Positions 62,905-64,000 of a stretch of DNA of 64,000 nt are shown one piece after another. Position numbers and translations under genes: made by a program. The stretch covers positions 665,872-729,871 of the forward strand of contig JAVTVJ010000344.1 in the NCBI GenBank assembly GCA_034509425.1. Reading direction: 5' to 3'. The first letter of the stretch is position 1. Every line of letters begins with the position of its first letter. Below the pieces are notes generated by a model. That model saw nothing but the letters and a program-made list of their open reading frames with translations, was not told the origin of the DNA and did no database searches. This DNA comes from Eopsaltria australis (lineage: Eukaryota; Chordata; Aves; Passeriformes; Petroicidae).

Positions 62905-63362
62905 TGGTTTAACCCAGGACAAACCAGAGTAGCCATTGCTGGTGTCCATCATCTCCTCCCTCCCCCCACGAGCCTTTGTTCTATTCCCTGTTATCTCCTG
63001 GGCCCCTTTCCTCCCCCATCCCATAGGACCAAGTAACCCTGAACCTTCCCTATAGTCCCCCAAACCCCCTGGTGATTGGTGGTACGTGATAACTCTTAAG
63101 GCTGTGTCTGAGGGCCCCTCGCCCTCTTGGATCCTGCCTCTCCTCTGTGTGAAGACCCTGCAATAAAGCCACTCAGAATTAAAGGCACTCCAAGAGCCCT
63201 CTTGTTATTCATCGTCAGCTGATAGCTAAACTGGACAGTTCCTGCACCACAACGCAGGCCGCAGTTTCTCTGGCTCAGTGTCTCCGAGACGCTGCCAGAG
63301 TGTCCTGGGGACAGGGGCACTCCTGGAAATATAGCCAGCTGGAATCTGTCGTGGCAACGCCA
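62905..63362 (+). mobile_element. Avian ERV LTR, plus strand, about 460 bp
   Basis: A GC-rich block sharply unlike its flanks and typical of an LTR: TGGTTTAACCCAGGACAAAC at the left, a C-rich U3, TTGGTGGTACGTGATAACTC, CTCTCCTCTGTGTGAAGACC, then AATAAA at 63162-63167 in CCCTGCAATAAAGCC, and a CpG-containing U5 (CACCACAACGCAGGCC, GTGTCTCCGAGACGCTGCC) ending near GTGGCAACGCCA. Both edges are approximate and no target-site duplication was confirmed. It retains more CpGs than other repeats here, which hints at a younger insertion. No retroviral genes adjoin it. Family not named. Confidence 0.75.
63162..63167 (+). terminator. Polyadenylation signal of the LTR
   Basis: AATAAA in the context CCCTGCAATAAAGCC at the expected R-region position of the LTR, followed by a GT/T-containing stretch (CTTGTTATTC) about 35 bases downstream. 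Confidence 0.55.
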
Positions 63363-64000
63363 GGCTGGACAGAGAAACCAGTGAGCTATAGAGGGTCAAT
63401 GACATTTTTCCATGAGAAAGTGGGTGGGGACAAAACTGAAGGGGTGTGTGCAATGACATTTAAATTTTGTCCCTCTATTCAAAAGTCTCCTTACCTGCAG
63501 AAAATTATAAAAAATACGTATATTTTTAATGGTATCTGTCAGAAATTCATTCCCAGGTGTCAGCTTTTTGATTCAGAGCAGTATTTCCATTTGCCACTCC
63601 TGTTCTGAACATGTCATACAGTAAGACAAGCACTGTTGCTGCCATGCCCCTGATAGGTTGACATACAAACAGAAATGAAAATTATGATGTACAGTCTCCC
63701 ACTCATTTCTGGAATGCCCTTATAATGACACTACTCAGACTGAGTGTTTACTATGGAAAAGAGACAAAGGAATTTCCTCTGTATGTCTTCCATGAGACTA
63801 CCCTCACATGTTCTCTAACATAAAGTGACTTTCAGAAGTTGTTTTATAAAGGATGAAAATTAGGAAACTACTTTCCTTCCATGCAGTGAGCCAATCAAAA
63901 CTACAAAAGAGAAAAATCTCCTTAACATTCTTAAACTAGTTATTGTAGGCCAAACAATGCAAAAACATACATGTGCAGATAAAAAGTAATTATAGAAAGA
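63363..64000. other. Unique non-coding DNA to the window end
   Basis: No gene or repeat is recognised after the LTR. The 102-codon frame starting at 63300 begins inside the LTR and continues by chance. Confidence 0.5.

Noticed and set aside
1..64000. CRISPR-like array, phage or bacterial defence system
   Set aside because: No regularly spaced repeats with unique spacers and no prokaryotic genes; the CR1 and LTR content places the DNA in a bird nuclear genome.

Overview
The window looks like non-coding nuclear DNA from a bird. The best evidence is interspersed repeats: at least seven CR1 LINE copies, several with the typical avian CR1 tail (ATTCTGTG/ATTCTATG-like octamers, or the complement beside an AGAATCA...GGTTGGAAGGGAC-like stretch), plus four LTRs resembling endogenous retrovirus families common in birds, perhaps a passerine or other neoavian. 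The sequence is AT-rich, CpG-poor and full of stops in all frames. No bacterial features are present (no operons, ribosome binding sites, CRISPR, IS elements or tRNAs).

Layout. 1-10.6 kb: unique AT-rich DNA with small simple repeats. 10.57 kb: a CR1 tail scrap. 10.6-18.4 kb: unique DNA. 18.36-18.8 kb: CR1, minus strand. 22.4-23.5 kb: CR1, plus, with an 11-bp tandem expansion. 25.0-26.1 kb: a long LTR, minus, with ~50-bp degenerate internal repeats. 27.9-28.8 kb: CR1, minus. 30.5-31.1 kb: CR1 tail abutting an LTR that seems to have inserted into it. 31.4-31.8 kb: a CpG- and CAG-containing patch with a Maf/AP-1-like site. 39.7-40.8 kb: CR1, plus. 42.5-47.1 kb: a repeat-poor block with the look of conserved developmental regulatory DNA (homeodomain, SOX/POU-like, TCF-like, E-box and CCAAT motifs). 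47.7-48.9 kb: CR1, minus, with a large internal deletion. 54.0-54.6 kb: solo LTR, minus. 60.1-60.6 kb and 62.9-63.4 kb: two LTRs, plus.

No host protein-coding exon could be supported. The longest open frames either lie in CR1/LTR sequence or resemble no family I recognise and have random-looking composition. Most likely this is intergenic (gene-desert) or deep intronic DNA; its plausible function is cis-regulatory, concentrated at 42.5-47.1 kb. I found no convincing new biological system. Repeat calls come from recognising family sequence by eye, boundaries are approximate unless stated, and conservation claims are inference because no alignment was possible.
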